DNA of 64,000 nucleotides from Mangrovivirga halotolerans (GTDB lineage Bacteria; Bacteroidota; Bacteroidia; Cytophagales; Cyclobacteriaceae), in contig NZ_JAPFQN010000011.1 of NCBI RefSeq assembly GCF_026241165.1, forward strand, positions 62,001-126,000. The letters are read 5' to 3'. Numbering within the stretch: position 1 is the stretch's first letter; each line of letters opens with the position of its first letter. A program made the position numbers and the translations under genes. The notes beneath the pieces were generated by a model, which saw nothing but the letters and a program-made list of their open reading frames with translations, made no database searches and was not told the DNA's origin. Below are positions 25,210 through 34,669 of this stretch, in pieces.

Positions 25210-27333
25210 AAGTAGCTGATAGGCTATCAATGATGATAAATACGCCATCGCACCCATAAAGAAAAATTGTATAGTAGGCCACTTCCACGATTTAGTTTCT
25301 CTTTTTACCACAGCCAGAGTACTCATGCATTGCATGGCAAAGACATAAAAAAGTAATAGAGAAACTGAGGTTGCCACGGTATAAACTTTCTCACCCGTCT
25401 CCGGGTCAGTTGCTTTTACAAGTTTATTTCTAATGGTGACTTCATCATCTTCCTTACTGGCAATACTGTAAATAGTTGCCATTGTGCCTACAAAGACTTC
25501 CCTTGCAGCAAATGATGTGATTATTGCAATTCCGATCTGCCAGTTAAATCCAAGAGGCTCAATTGTTGGCTCAATTGCTTTTCCGAAGAATCCGGCATAG
25601 CTGTTTTCAATTTGCTTTGATGCGATCAGGTCTTCAGTTTCATCTTCATTGAGATCTCTTTTCTGAGCCAATTCAATAGCCTCTTCTCTTGCCTGTTCCA
25701 TTTGCTGACCAGGACCATAGCTTGCTAAAAACCAAAGGATGATCGAAATGATCATTATAACTTTACCAGCCTGAAAAATAAACGCCTCAACTTTTTCCCT
25801 GACAGTTAATAATACATTTTTGATATTTGGCTTCCTGTAAGGAGGAAGCTCAATCATAAGAAAACTATGCTCTTCTGTTTTCAGGATCAATTTAAAAATC
25901 ACAGCAGATAATAACGCTCCAATAATCCCTAACAAATAGAGTCCCATAAACATTAACGCCTGCGCATTGATAAACCCCCCGATCATTATAGGCGGTACGG
26001 CAAAGGCAATCAACAGGGTATATACAGGTATCCTCGCCGAACAGCTTATCAACGGGGTAACCATAATAGTAATTAATCTTTCTTTCCAGTTACTGATAGT
26101 CCTTGTCGCCATTACGGCCGGTACTGCACATGCACCTCCGGAAATCAGGGCAACAATCGATCTGCCATTAAGCCCGAACTTTTGCATAATGTTATCAAAC
26201 ATAAATACGGCTCTGGACATGTAACCTATTTCTTCCAGCAAACTGATCAATAAAAACAGAATTGCAATCTGAGGTATAAACACAAGAACTCCTCCAAGAC
26301 CAGAGATCACCCCATCTGCCAGTAATGAAGTATACCATGCATCAGGCAAATTCGACTTTAGAAAAGTACCTGCTTCGGCAAACATCCATTCTATCCCGTC
26401 CATCGGATAAGAAGACCATGAAAATATGGCATGAAAAACCAGAAACATCAATCCAAAGAATATAATCGGTCCGGCGATCTTATGAGTTAAGATGCGGTCA
26501 ACCTTATCAGTAAATGACCTGGCTTCTTCGTTTGATTTTCTGACAGCGGATTTTACGATCGGAGTAAACCGGTTGTACCTGGCCATGGTTTCATCGATCT
26601 GTCCCCTGAGTTCGTTGTAATCAAATTTATTTACAATTTCTTCAATCTGAGACTTTTGTGAACCATCAAGGTAATTAAGATCTGAATAGTGATGGGCAAC
26701 GATCAGCGATCGATAATCATTCTCACTACCAATTACCGAATTAATCTCCTTTGCGATATGTTTTTCATTTTCAGAAAGCTTATAAAACGCATTGTGAGAT
26801 TGATCCAGATGATTTATTCCCTGATAGACCTGAAAAACTGCCTCTTTTAATTTATCAAAATTCTCTTCCCTGCGACCACTCACTGCTACAACCGGAATAC
26901 CTAGTTCCTGTCGCAATTTTTCTTCATCAAAAGTCAGGTTTGTTTCTTCTGCGAGGTCTGTCATGTTTAGTGCGAGGACCACGGGTAAATTCAGATCGAG
27001 TATCTGAGTTAAAAGTAACATCTGTGGTTCAAGCTTTGTCACATCAGCGACATACACAACGACATCAGGATAGTTTTGATCGGAAGGGTTGCTGAAAGTA
27101 TTGATGATAATTGACTCATCCTTACTAGTGGGATATAAGCTATAAGTCCCAGGAAAGTCTATTACCTTTACTGACTGATCTGCCAGTTTAGTAATACCAA
27201 CTTTTTTATCAACAGTTACTCCAGGAAAGTTTCCTACCTTTTGTCGTAAACCAGTTAGAATATTAAAAATTGATGATTTCCCACAGTTAGGATTACCCAG
27301 CAATGCCAGGGTGGGTAGGTTATTATCACTCAT
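25204..27333 (-). CDS. feoB: Ferrous iron transport protein B
   Basis: Inner membrane Fe(II) transporter with an N-terminal G domain. 709 residues. G1 is GNPNCGKSS (12-20); the G3-type DFPGTYSL lies near 58-65 and G4 NMTD near 123. The membrane part starts about 290 and holds two gate repeats, including SGGACAVPAVMATRTI and ISCSARIPVYTLL. Cysteines in these gates are typical. It lies three bases after feoA. Its 3' end overlaps the convergent DUF3050 gene by six bases with no terminator seen. Confidence 0.96.
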   Translation of the reverse strand: MSDNNLPTLALLGNPNCGKSSIFNILTGLRQKVGNFPGVTVDKKVGITKLADQSVKVIDFPGTYSLYPTSKDESIIINTFSNPSDQNYPDVVVYVADVTKLEPQMLLLTQILDLNLPVVLALNMTDLAEETNLTFDEEKLRQELGIPVVAVSGRREENFDKLKEAVFQVYQGINHLDQSHNAFYKLSENEKHIAKEINSVIGSENDYRSLIVAHHYSDLNYLDGSQKSQIEEIVNKFDYNELRGQIDETMARYNRFTPIVKSAVRKSNEEARSFTDKVDRILTHKIAGPIIFFGLMFLVFHAIFSWSSYPMDGIEWMFAEAGTFLKSNLPDAWYTSLLADGVISGLGGVLVFIPQIAILFLLISLLEEIGYMSRAVFMFDNIMQKFGLNGRSIVALISGGACAVPAVMATRTISNWKERLITIMVTPLISCSARIPVYTLLIAFAVPPIMIGGFINAQALMFMGLYLLGIIGALLSAVIFKLILKTEEHSFLMIELPPYRKPNIKNVLLTVREKVEAFIFQAGKVIMIISIILWFLASYGPGQQMEQAREEAIELAQKRDLNEDETEDLIASKQIENSYAGFFGKAIEPTIEPLGFNWQIGIAIITSFAAREVFVGTMATIYSIASKEDDEVTIRNKLVKATDPETGEKVYTVATSVSLLLFYVFAMQCMSTLAVVKRETKSWKWPTIQFFFMGAMAYLSSLIAYQLLS

Positions 27334-27336
27334 ATA

Positions 27337-27564
27337 TCAACTCTGCTCTTCAAGTAAAACACTTGCGGCCTCATGGTTTCGAAGTGCGATCCCATATCCG
27401 TTAGCTTTCAAATATATAGCCCCTCTGCCAGGCAATTTACGCACCACTTGTATCATCGATCCGGGCAAAATCCCCATACTCAAAAGTTTCGATGCAATTC
27501 TGTCATCCTGAAAAGATAAGATTCTTGCAGACCGTTTTTCTTTAAGTGAAGCTAATGTTGCCAT
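27337..27564 (-). CDS. feoA: Ferrous iron transport protein A
   Basis: A 75-residue SH3-like cytoplasmic protein that assists FeoB. It reads LLSMGILPGSMIQVVRKLPG in the centre, the FeoA hallmark, and ends in NHEAASVLLEEQS. Immediately upstream of feoB with three bases between. A dyad and a promoter box lie ahead (27591-27621). Confidence 0.93.
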   Translation of the reverse strand: MATLASLKEKRSARILSFQDDRIASKLLSMGILPGSMIQVVRKLPGRGAIYLKANGYGIALRNHEAASVLLEEQS

Positions 27565-27590
27565 TTATAACGTAATGTTAAGAGACTTAT

Positions 27591-27621
27591 TTAGACTAAT
27601 TCTAATCAAAGCTCAAAAATA
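27591..27621 (-). promoter_or_regulatory. feoAB promoter and possible metal-repressor site
   Basis: On the minus strand a TATTTTTG -7 box (27621-27614) is followed by a TTAGA-N5-TCTAA dyad (27591-27605), placed at or just after the transcript start. The dyad resembles DtxR/MntR-family operators that shut feo genes off under iron or manganese. The protein is not in the window. Confidence 0.4.
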
Positions 27622-27749
27622 AGTAAAATTATACATGAATCCACCTCTTTCTATATGATTTATTAAGCATTTATCGCTTTCATATATCATATCTCTATAC
27701 AATATGGAGACTGCAATTAAGAATCATCAGTTTAACAACTCAACCATAA

Positions 27750-27780
27750 TTGGCTAACCAACAAATACTGCTTATTTTTG
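27750..27780 (+). promoter_or_regulatory. Promoter of the aminotransferase gene, nearly leaderless
   Basis: TTGG at 27750, 19 bases, then TATTTTTG at 27773-27780. The ATG is at 27785, only four bases after the box, so the transcript should begin at or next to the start codon. Confidence 0.6.
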
Positions 27781-27784
27781 CGCC

Positions 27785-28978
27785 ATGCTCACAAACAGAC
27801 AATTATTTCAGTCGCACTTAGCAAAGACCTCAGGTTTTCCTTTAATGGTAGAAATAGAAAAAGCCAAGGGGGTTTGGATGTTCGGTCCGGATGGTAAAAA
27901 ATATCTGGATCTTATTTCCGGAATTGCCGTTAGCAACCTGGGGCATTGCCACCCCGCAGTAGTTGAGGCTGTTCAAAAGCAGGCAGAAGAATATATGCAT
28001 TTACTTGTGTATGGTGAATTTATTCAGAGTCCGCAAGTGAAACTGGCCAAAGCATTAGCAGATACTCTTCCTGAAGAACTTAGTGTAGTTTATCTTGTTA
28101 ATTCGGGCACAGAAGCGACTGAGGGAGCCATGAAACTTGCAAAAAGATATACCGGAAGATCAAAACTCGTTTCTTGTATTGATGCCTATCATGGAAGCAC
28201 CAATGGTTCACTTTCTTTATTGGGAAATGAAACATTTAAAAAGAATTACAGGCCTCTTTTACCAGGTGTTGATCATATAGAATTTGGTAATTTTGACCAT
28301 CTGAATGAATTCATTACAGAAGAAACGGCTGCTTTTTTTGTTGAAACTGTAAGAGGCGAATCTGGTGTAGTAAAGGGAACTAAAGAATACTGGCAGGCAG
28401 TAAGAAAAAGATGTACTGAAACTGGCACACTACTGGTGATGGATGAAATTCAGGCGGGAATGGGCCGTACCGGAAAATTCTGGGCTTTTGAACATTATGA
28501 AATCCAACCTGACATATTACTTACTGCGAAGGGGTTAGGCGGGGGTATGCCTATTGGTGCCTTTATTTCTTCTAAGGAGATAATGGAATGCCTCACTGAC
28601 AACCCGATCCTCGGTCATATTACAACCTTTGGAGGTCACCCGGTTTCAGCTGCTGCAGCTCTTGCAACTGTAAATACTCTTACCGAAACTAAAATATACG
28701 AACAGGCACAAAATAAAGCAGACAGGTTTGCCGAAAATCTGAAATCAAATCCTAAGGTAAAAGATGTCAGGTCAGCCGGACTGATGATGGCGGTGGAATT
28801 TGATTCTTTTGAGCAATTAAAAGCTATTATTGACAAGGCTATCGAATACGGCGTGATGACGGACTGGTTTTTATTTAATGATAAATCAATGCGGGTAGCC
28901 CCTCCTCTGGTTATCACTGAGGAAGAAATTGACTGGGCATGCGAACAATTACACAAAGCGATCAATGAAGCAGGTTAA
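27785..28978 (+). CDS. Class-III PLP aminotransferase (acetylornithine/4-aminobutyrate type)
   Basis: Fold-type-I aminotransferase of 397 residues. It has YLDLISGIAVSNLGHCHPAV at the start of the domain, NSGTEATEGAMKLA (PLP phosphate site), the DEIQAGMGRTG motif, and the PLP lysine in TAKGLGGGMPIGAF. The family includes acetylornithine, ornithine and 4-aminobutyrate aminotransferases; the sequence alone does not fix the substrate. No arginine genes adjoin it. The next gene overlaps its end by 11 bases. Confidence 0.88.
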   Translation: MLTNRQLFQSHLAKTSGFPLMVEIEKAKGVWMFGPDGKKYLDLISGIAVSNLGHCHPAVVEAVQKQAEEYMHLLVYGEFIQSPQVKLAKALADTLPEELSVVYLVNSGTEATEGAMKLAKRYTGRSKLVSCIDAYHGSTNGSLSLLGNETFKKNYRPLLPGVDHIEFGNFDHLNEFITEETAAFFVETVRGESGVVKGTKEYWQAVRKRCTETGTLLVMDEIQAGMGRTGKFWAFEHYEIQPDILLTAKGLGGGMPIGAFISSKEIMECLTDNPILGHITTFGGHPVSAAAALATVNTLTETKIYEQAQNKADRFAENLKSNPKVKDVRSAGLMMAVEFDSFEQLKAIIDKAIEYGVMTDWFLFNDKSMRVAPPLVITEEEIDWACEQLHKAINEAG

Positions 28979-29546
28979 GTTAATTTTCCTAAGTATTTTT
29001 CTTATCCTTGGTTGTCAGCAAGAAGAAAAAGTTTTAACCACGTCGGTGGTGTTATCAGATATTTCAGATTTCGAGCTTGATGGTATGCTTAAGGAAAGTG
29101 GTTGGCGAAATCAACAATGGTACGAAGTTCCGGGAAGGAAAAAAGACTTATTGAAATTTAAGATTGGAAAAATAGAAGACGGACTTGCACTATATTTCAG
29201 AATTGACGACAATAAGCTCATATCTACACATAAGGTAAATAAGAAAAAATGTGATGACCTGCTTCAGCTTATAATTTCAGGTAAAAACAAAGAAAAGCAG
29301 GTTATCGATATCTTTCCGGGAGGATACATTATTGATAATAACCTTGAATCTGATCACCCCGCTTACCTCAAAAGTTCTCAGTGGAATGAATCGTTCGACA
29401 ACGAAATATTTGTGAAAACGAAATTAGATTCTCTAACCAATTTCGAGTTTATCTGGACAGACTCAGATACAGAAAATTGTAAGAAAAAGAGATTAATAAC
29501 TGCTAAATCTGTTCAAATTGATCTGATCAACCGAACCAAACAGTAA
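28968..29546 (+). CDS. Small lipoprotein, possible CBM9-like sandwich
   Basis: A 192-residue lipoprotein with lipobox LILGC (Cys16). I start it at 28968 because a signal peptide (MKQVKLIFLSIFLILGC) begins exactly there; a start at 28929 would add 13 residues of shadow sequence. The body, with ELDGMLKESGW and later LALYFRIDDNKLIS, is reminiscent of CBM9/DOMON-like sandwiches, but this is weak. It overlaps the aminotransferase 3' end, so it is probably co-transcribed. Confidence 0.7.
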   Translation, partial: KQVKLIFLSIFLILGCQQEEKVLTTSVVLSDISDFELDGMLKESGWRNQQWYEVPGRKKDLLKFKIGKIEDGLALYFRIDDNKLISTHKVNKKKCDDLLQLIISGKNKEKQVIDIFPGGYIIDNNLESDHPAYLKSSQWNESFDNEIFVKTKLDSLTNFEFIWTDSDTENCKKKRLITAKSVQIDLINRTKQ

Positions 29547-29551
29547 AATAA

Positions 29552-30058
29552 TTACTGGTAGATCTTTTCTCCCTTGGATAGCCACACCCCCCATTTTCTG
29601 CTGTATGCATGAATCTGATCTGTAGGATTACCATAGCTATCAACAATGGGATATGACCTGTTAACCCATTCGAAAATACCCCCGTATAAATTATAAATAT
29701 TAGTAAAACCTGCTTCAACCAGTTTTTCAGTTATTTTTTCAGAACGGTAGCCTATACTACAATAAACAATTATTGGTGTACTTTTTTCCAAATCAGATAC
29801 CTTTTCAATATCAAATTCTTCAAATCCAATCCATTTGCTAGCAGGAATATGACTTACAGCGTATTCATCAAATGATCTAGTATCTAAAAAAACTGCATCA
29901 GGTCTTCTTAACGCTTCATCTACATTGATCTCTTCAACCGAATGATCCAACATAGTTTTAAGAAGTAAATTGTAAGAACCACTTGAAACATTTGACTGAG
30001 CATTTGAAGAAAATATTCCCATAAAAAAAATCAACCCAATAAGTATTTTACTTTTCAT
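29552..30058 (-). CDS. Exported rhodanese-domain protein
   Basis: A 168-residue protein with an N-terminal signal peptide (MKSKILIGLIFFMGIFSSNA), so it acts in the periplasm. A single rhodanese domain holds the active-site loop VYCSIGYRS with catalytic C100, plus FLDTRSFDEY and HIPASKWIGF. It transfers sulfur or acts on other thiols (family knowledge). It overlaps the flavoprotein stop by one base (TAATG), so the two are coupled and may share a redox role. Confidence 0.87.
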   Translation of the reverse strand: MKSKILIGLIFFMGIFSSNAQSNVSSGSYNLLLKTMLDHSVEEINVDEALRRPDAVFLDTRSFDEYAVSHIPASKWIGFEEFDIEKVSDLEKSTPIIVYCSIGYRSEKITEKLVEAGFTNIYNLYGGIFEWVNRSYPIVDSYGNPTDQIHAYSRKWGVWLSKGEKIYQ

Positions 30059-31557
30059 TATTCAATTAAATTCAACTTTAATAAATCTACGTATTCACCT
30101 GACCTCCAGGCTTTACAAGTTACATGTTCTTTTAATAAATGAGGCTTTAAAATTGATTTCCCACATAAAATTCTCGCACATTCCTGTATTCCCTCCGTAA
30201 TACTTGGGTGTGGATGCACCAATTCAGCCATTTGTTCTATCCCCTGGTTCATATGAATCAAAAGCGCTATTGCCTCGATCGATGCAGAAGCAGAAAATCC
30301 TACTACCCGCATACCTAGAATTTTCATGTCCGGGTCATCAGTTACAATAATCTTCATGAAGCCATCTGTAAGCTGGCGTGCTATTGCTCGTGGGATGCAT
30401 TCATAATCTAATGTAACTACCCTGTAATCGGTACCCTTATCTTTCAATTGCTGCTCATTAAAACCAACTCCGGCAACCTCAGGATTGAGGAACATTATAG
30501 TACTAACGTTTTTATAGTTAAGTTCCTTATTTGTACTCCCAAAAATCTGATCTACGGCATGGCGGCCTTCTAATTCACCAATATTGACCAGAGCCATATC
30601 AGAGGTAATATCTCCCACAGCATGAATATTAGGCACTGATGTTTGGGTATCATTATTGATTATTCCCCGATCATCAAATTCTATCGGAACACTTTCAGAC
30701 CATAAATTTTCGATATTTGGCACTCTGCCAACTGAAACAAGAGCCTTTTCTACAGTGAAAAGTTGCTTTCTTCCGTTATGATACTCCAGTTCATATTCCA
30801 CGCGATCATCAACTACTTCCATTCTTATCAACCGGGACTTCCTGTGAATAAGGACGTTATTTTTCTCAAAATTGTTTTCTATTCTGTTTACAACATCAGG
30901 ATCCTCAAAGGGAAGTATTCTGTCGCCTTTATCAATCAGGTGAACTTTAGTGTAGCCAAAATTGGAGAATACTGTTGCATATTCACATCCAATAACTCCT
31001 GCACCAAGAATTACCATGCTCTTGGGGAAATCACGAAGATGTTCAATCCCGTCACTACTGAGTATATATTCCTCATCTATTTCAATATCAGGTAATTGCC
31101 TGGGTCGACTACCAGTAGCAATAATAATATGTTCTGTTTCAATGACTTCCTCAGAATTGTCTTCACAAGTAATTTTGACAGTGTGAGGAGTGTCAATATA
31201 TGCCTTACCTTCTTTAAAAGTGATATTTTCATCAATATCTTTATTTCCGGCATATTGTATCTGGCTAAGTAACTGAGCCTGCCTCATATTAGTGGCATTA
31301 AGCACCTCATTGTACACCTCTTTAAACCTGATTCTAGGCATATCTTTTCCCTGGAGATTCAAATGATGCCTGACTGTCGATATCTGCCTGCTCAATTCCC
31401 ACCACGTTTTACTACTCAAGGCACCATTCCACAAGCCGGCGCCTCCGAGCTTTTTACCTTCTACCAATAAAACCTTTTTATTATAATCAAGTGCTCGCAT
31501 AGCTGCAGCATAACCCGAGGGCCCTGCACCTATCACACATAAGTCGTATTTTTCCAT
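30058..31557 (-). CDS. Dihydrolipoamide-dehydrogenase-like flavoprotein lacking redox cysteines
   Basis: A 499-residue FAD/NAD(P) oxidoreductase. The FAD motif VIGAGPSG is at 8-15, the NAD(P) motif VILGAGVIGCEYA lies mid-protein, and HPHPSITE provides the C-terminal His pair. The place of the disulfide (normally GGTCxxxGCxPSK) reads GGAGLWNGALSSK at 38-50: both cysteines are replaced (G41, A46). It therefore cannot be a normal lipoamide dehydrogenase; a transhydrogenase-like hydride transfer is possible (inference). The start is at 31557 because MEKYDLCVIGAG is conserved. That ATG touches a terminator T-run. Confidence 0.85.
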   Translation of the reverse strand: MEKYDLCVIGAGPSGYAAAMRALDYNKKVLLVEGKKLGGAGLWNGALSSKTWWELSRQISTVRHHLNLQGKDMPRIRFKEVYNEVLNATNMRQAQLLSQIQYAGNKDIDENITFKEGKAYIDTPHTVKITCEDNSEEVIETEHIIIATGSRPRQLPDIEIDEEYILSSDGIEHLRDFPKSMVILGAGVIGCEYATVFSNFGYTKVHLIDKGDRILPFEDPDVVNRIENNFEKNNVLIHRKSRLIRMEVVDDRVEYELEYHNGRKQLFTVEKALVSVGRVPNIENLWSESVPIEFDDRGIINNDTQTSVPNIHAVGDITSDMALVNIGELEGRHAVDQIFGSTNKELNYKNVSTIMFLNPEVAGVGFNEQQLKDKGTDYRVVTLDYECIPRAIARQLTDGFMKIIVTDDPDMKILGMRVVGFSASASIEAIALLIHMNQGIEQMAELVHPHPSITEGIQECARILCGKSILKPHLLKEHVTCKAWRSGEYVDLLKLNLIE

Positions 31558-31591
31558 AAAAAAACCCTGACATATTATTGTTGTCAGGGTT
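31558..31591 (-). terminator. Terminator whose T-run touches the flavoprotein start codon
   Basis: On the minus strand AACCCTGACA pairs with TGTCAGGGTT (31591-31582 with 31572-31563), followed by T to 31558. The flavoprotein ATG begins at 31557. It closes the his-ctlX transcript or meters read-through. Confidence 0.85.
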
Positions 31592-31621
31592 AAAATAATA
31601 ATTTCTAATCGATATAAGTTG

Positions 31622-32563
31622 TTAATTGGCATTCTTTTCGAGCCAGACACCTGCAAGCATACATCTTACACTACCGCCTCCATATTTCTCAATAGTTGGA
31701 ATCGATGGTGTTAAGATTGTTGAATGCTTTTCTATTTCCTTGATCTGACCTTCCAATAATGAATCATAGGCCGTTTTAGACATGATGGTAAAAGACTTTC
31801 CTTCATTATTTTTTACTTCCAGCATATTACCGGCAAAATTATTCATTTGCGCATAGCTGATAGCGATCACCTTTTTATTGGTCTGTTCAAATTTATCGAG
31901 TAACATACCATGTTCTTCTTCAGGAATAGCATCAAGACAAATCACTACAAACTTTTCTGCAAGGCACATTACTACATTTGTGTGATAAACATCCTTACCG
32001 TATTTCTGATCATATGCGTGAAAAATAACTGGCTCAAAACCCATTTCCTCACATAAATTCTTTAAAAGATCTTCATCAGTTCTTGTGGATAAATTAGCGT
32101 AGGCAAGCTTATTGTCATAATCAAAAACAATGGAACCGGTTCCTTCAAGGAATTTACCAGACTTTTCAGGCTCAGAGATATCTTTAACATCAGAAACAAG
32201 GTATCCTGCCTCTTTTAATATATCAACGATATCTTCCCTTCTTTCAAACCGTCTGTTTTCAGCTTCCATAGGGTACTTAACAACAATATTACCCTCATGA
32301 AATGATATCCAGTTATTAGGAAAAATACTATCCGGAGTGTGAGGATCATCTGTATCCTGAATAACAACAACCTCAATACCATTCTCTTTTAAGAGATCAT
32401 AAAATGCATCAAACTCTTTAACGGCATTTTGCTGTGTTAATTCACTCGCACTATTCTCATCAGATTGCTGAAACGCATTTGACACTGCAGTTTCAGGATT
32501 AGCTCCAAATCGAACAGGTCTGACCATCATCACTGCCGGAGCTGCCTGTATTGAATTACTCAT
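31622..32563 (-). CDS. ctlX: Citrulline-utilisation-type amidinohydrolase (CtlX family)
   Basis: A 313-residue member of the arginine deiminase/DDAH superfamily. The N-terminal AAPAVMMVRPVRFGANPETA is the CtlX signature, the central DPHTPDSIFPNNWISFH is the substrate loop, and catalytic C301 lies in GGGSVRCMLAG. CtlX is linked to citrulline use in other bacteria; the substrate here is not proven. It follows hisIE by six bases and probably rides on the his transcript, an unusual companion for histidine synthesis. Confidence 0.85.
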   Translation of the reverse strand: MSNSIQAAPAVMMVRPVRFGANPETAVSNAFQQSDENSASELTQQNAVKEFDAFYDLLKENGIEVVVIQDTDDPHTPDSIFPNNWISFHEGNIVVKYPMEAENRRFERREDIVDILKEAGYLVSDVKDISEPEKSGKFLEGTGSIVFDYDNKLAYANLSTRTDEDLLKNLCEEMGFEPVIFHAYDQKYGKDVYHTNVVMCLAEKFVVICLDAIPEEEHGMLLDKFEQTNKKVIAISYAQMNNFAGNMLEVKNNEGKSFTIMSKTAYDSLLEGQIKEIEKHSTILTPSIPTIEKYGGGSVRCMLAGVWLEKNAN

Positions 32564-32569
32564 ATTATG

Positions 32570-33184
32570 TTATTTATGTCTCTTTTGTAAAACTTCAATT
32601 ACTTCTTCCAGGTCAATTTCTTTTGCCTGCAGTAATACCAGGTAATGATATAAAAGATCAGCCGCCTCTCCGAGGAAAAGCTCTTTGTTATCATCTTTAG
32701 CCTCGATAACTATCTCAACTGCTTCTTCACCTACCTTCTGGGCTACCTTATTAATTCCCTTTTTAAAAAGAGATGAAGTATAAGATTTTTCAGAAGGTGA
32801 TTCGTACCTGTCCTTTATAGTTTTTTTCAAATGGTCTATAAACTGAATACTACCTTCATTTGACTCATCAAAACAAGTGTCTGAACCTGTATGACAAGCC
32901 GGACCTGCAGGCTTTACGTAGACAAGTAATGTATCTGCATCACAATCCTGCCTGATTGATTCAAGATTGAGAACATTACCACTGGTTTCCCCTTTAGTCC
33001 ATAATCGTTTTTTAGAACGGCTATAAAAGGTAACAAGTTTGGATTCTAAGGTCTTTTCAAGAGATTCCCTGTTCATGTATCCCATCATGAGTACATTTTT
33101 AGTGGTCACATCTTGTACAATTGCTGGAATCAATCCATCACCTTTTTCAAAATCAAGCTGATCAATATTTAATTTATCAGTCAT
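32570..33184 (-). CDS. hisIE: Phosphoribosyl-AMP cyclohydrolase / phosphoribosyl-ATP pyrophosphatase
   Basis: Fusion enzyme for steps two and three of histidine synthesis. 204 residues. The cyclohydrolase half (1 to about 105) has [29 protein letters not shown] and zinc-site residues around DCDADTLL and CHTGSDTCF. The pyrophosphatase half follows with [16 protein letters not shown] and [13 protein letters not shown]. It overlaps hisF by one base. Confidence 0.96.
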   Translation of the reverse strand: MTDKLNIDQLDFEKGDGLIPAIVQDVTTKNVLMMGYMNRESLEKTLESKLVTFYSRSKKRLWTKGETSGNVLNLESIRQDCDADTLLVYVKPAGPACHTGSDTCFDESNEGSIQFIDHLKKTIKDRYESPSEKSYTSSLFKKGINKVAQKVGEEAVEIVIEAKDDNKELFLGEAADLLYHYLVLLQAKEIDLEEVIEVLQKRHK

Positions 33185-33939
33185 TATAATCTGATTGTTA
33201 GTCCTTTTTCTAATAAATATCTTTTTAATTCCGGGATCCCTATTTCATGAAAGTGAAATATACTGGCAGCAAGTCCTGCATCAGCATTCCCGTGAGTAAA
33301 AACATCATAAAAATGCTCCATACTACCTGCTCCGCCACTAGCTATAACCGGAATATCAACCTGTTCGTTTAATTCTCTCATTAACTCACACGCAAACCCC
33401 TGTTTAGTTCCATCGTGATCCATCGACGTCAACAAGATCTCACCGGCTCCCCGATCATAAACTTCTTTAATCCATTCAAATGTTCTTTTATCTGTTGGGG
33501 TTCTTCCTCCTCTTACGTGAACAATATGCTCACCATCTACAAAGCGTGTATCGACAGCGACGACTACACACTGGCTGCCAAATTCAAGAGCCAGTTTATC
33601 TACCAATGACGGATCTTTAACTACCGAAGAATTAACAGAAATTTTATCAGCTCCTGCATCGAGTAAAGCAGAAACATCTTCTATTGAGGAAATCCCTCCT
33701 CCTACTGTAAACGGTATATCAACCTGGCTGCCTACTTTCCTGACAAGGTCAACCAGTGTTTTTCTCTTTTCAACTGTGGCAGTTATGTCAAGAAAAACAA
33801 GTTCATCAGCACCCTGTGAAGCATAAACAGCTGCCTGTTCCACCGGATCCCCGGCATCCACAAGATCGACAAAATTTATTCCCTTTACGGTTCTGCCATC
33901 TTTAATATCCAAACAAGGAATAATTCTTTTACTAAGCAT
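33184..33939 (-). CDS. hisF: Imidazole glycerol phosphate synthase, cyclase subunit
   Basis: A 251-residue TIM barrel that joins ammonia from HisH to PRFAR, giving imidazole glycerol phosphate and AICAR. Catalytic aspartates are in [16 protein letters not shown] (D11) and in [18 protein letters not shown] and [11 protein letters not shown] bind phosphate. It overlaps hisA by eight bases. Confidence 0.97.
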   Translation of the reverse strand: MLSKRIIPCLDIKDGRTVKGINFVDLVDAGDPVEQAAVYASQGADELVFLDITATVEKRKTLVDLVRKVGSQVDIPFTVGGGISSIEDVSALLDAGADKISVNSSVVKDPSLVDKLALEFGSQCVVVAVDTRFVDGEHIVHVRGGRTPTDKRTFEWIKEVYDRGAGEILLTSMDHDGTKQGFACELMRELNEQVDIPVIASGGAGSMEHFYDVFTHGNADAGLAASIFHFHEIGIPELKRYLLEKGLTIRL

Positions 33940-34669
33940 TCTGTCCTAAAATTATTTGAGATAATTGTTTCAAGGAAACTTTGTTCTCATAGATAGCTTT
34001 CCCAATTATAATACCCTCAACTTCCATTGCCATCAGATCTTTAATATCCTCAATTCCTGATACACCTCCACTGGCAATTAATTTTACTTTCGGGGTTTTG
34101 TCCATGATCTCTTTATACAGATCAAATGATGGACCCTGAAGAAGGCCATCTTTGGCTACATCTGTGCAGATCACATACTCTACTCCTTTATTTACGTAGT
34201 CGTTGATAAAATCAGTGACTTCCAACTCAGATTTTTCTTCCCATCCACTGGTCGCGATCATTTTATCCCTGGCATCAGCCCCAAGAATAATTTTTTGAGC
34301 CCCATATTTTTCAAGCCATCTTAAAAATGTTTCCGGTTCTTTCGCGGCGATACTACCACCGGTGATCTGATCTGCTCCGGCATTGAATGCATCGGTAGCA
34401 TCCTGATCACGTTTGATCCCTCCACCAAAATCAACATGAAGACCATCAAGAGAGGCAATTTTTTCTAAAACATTAAGATTTACTATCTGCTTGTTTCTAG
34501 CACCATCAAGATCAACAAGGTGAAGATTCTTTAAACCATTATCTAAAAATTCCCTGGCTACTTCCACAGGATCCTCATTATAGATAGTTTTCTTACCATA
34601 ATCTCCCTGTGTAAGTCGGACACACTTACCTTCGATAATATCAATTGCGGGTATTAATCTGGTCTCCAT
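33932..34669 (-). CDS. hisA: Phosphoribosylformimino-AICAR ribotide isomerase
   Basis: TIM-barrel isomerase of 245 residues acting just before HisF. The start [21 protein letters not shown] carries the first catalytic Asp (D9); the second is in [17 protein letters not shown] and ASGGVSG are the phosphate loops. Sequence relation to HisF is expected. It directly follows hisH. Confidence 0.97.
   Translation of the reverse strand: METRLIPAIDIIEGKCVRLTQGDYGKKTIYNEDPVEVAREFLDNGLKNLHLVDLDGARNKQIVNLNVLEKIASLDGLHVDFGGGIKRDQDATDAFNAGADQITGGSIAAKEPETFLRWLEKYGAQKIILGADARDKMIATSGWEEKSELEVTDFINDYVNKGVEYVICTDVAKDGLLQGPSFDLYKEIMDKTPKVKLIASGGVSGIEDIKDLMAMEVEGIIIGKAIYENKVSLKQLSQIILGQNA

Noticed and set aside
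31558-31656. Longer start for the flavoprotein, adding 33 residues
   Set aside because: The added part translates straight through the terminator hairpin and T-run and reaches into the ctlX 3' end; the conserved family start is at 31557.
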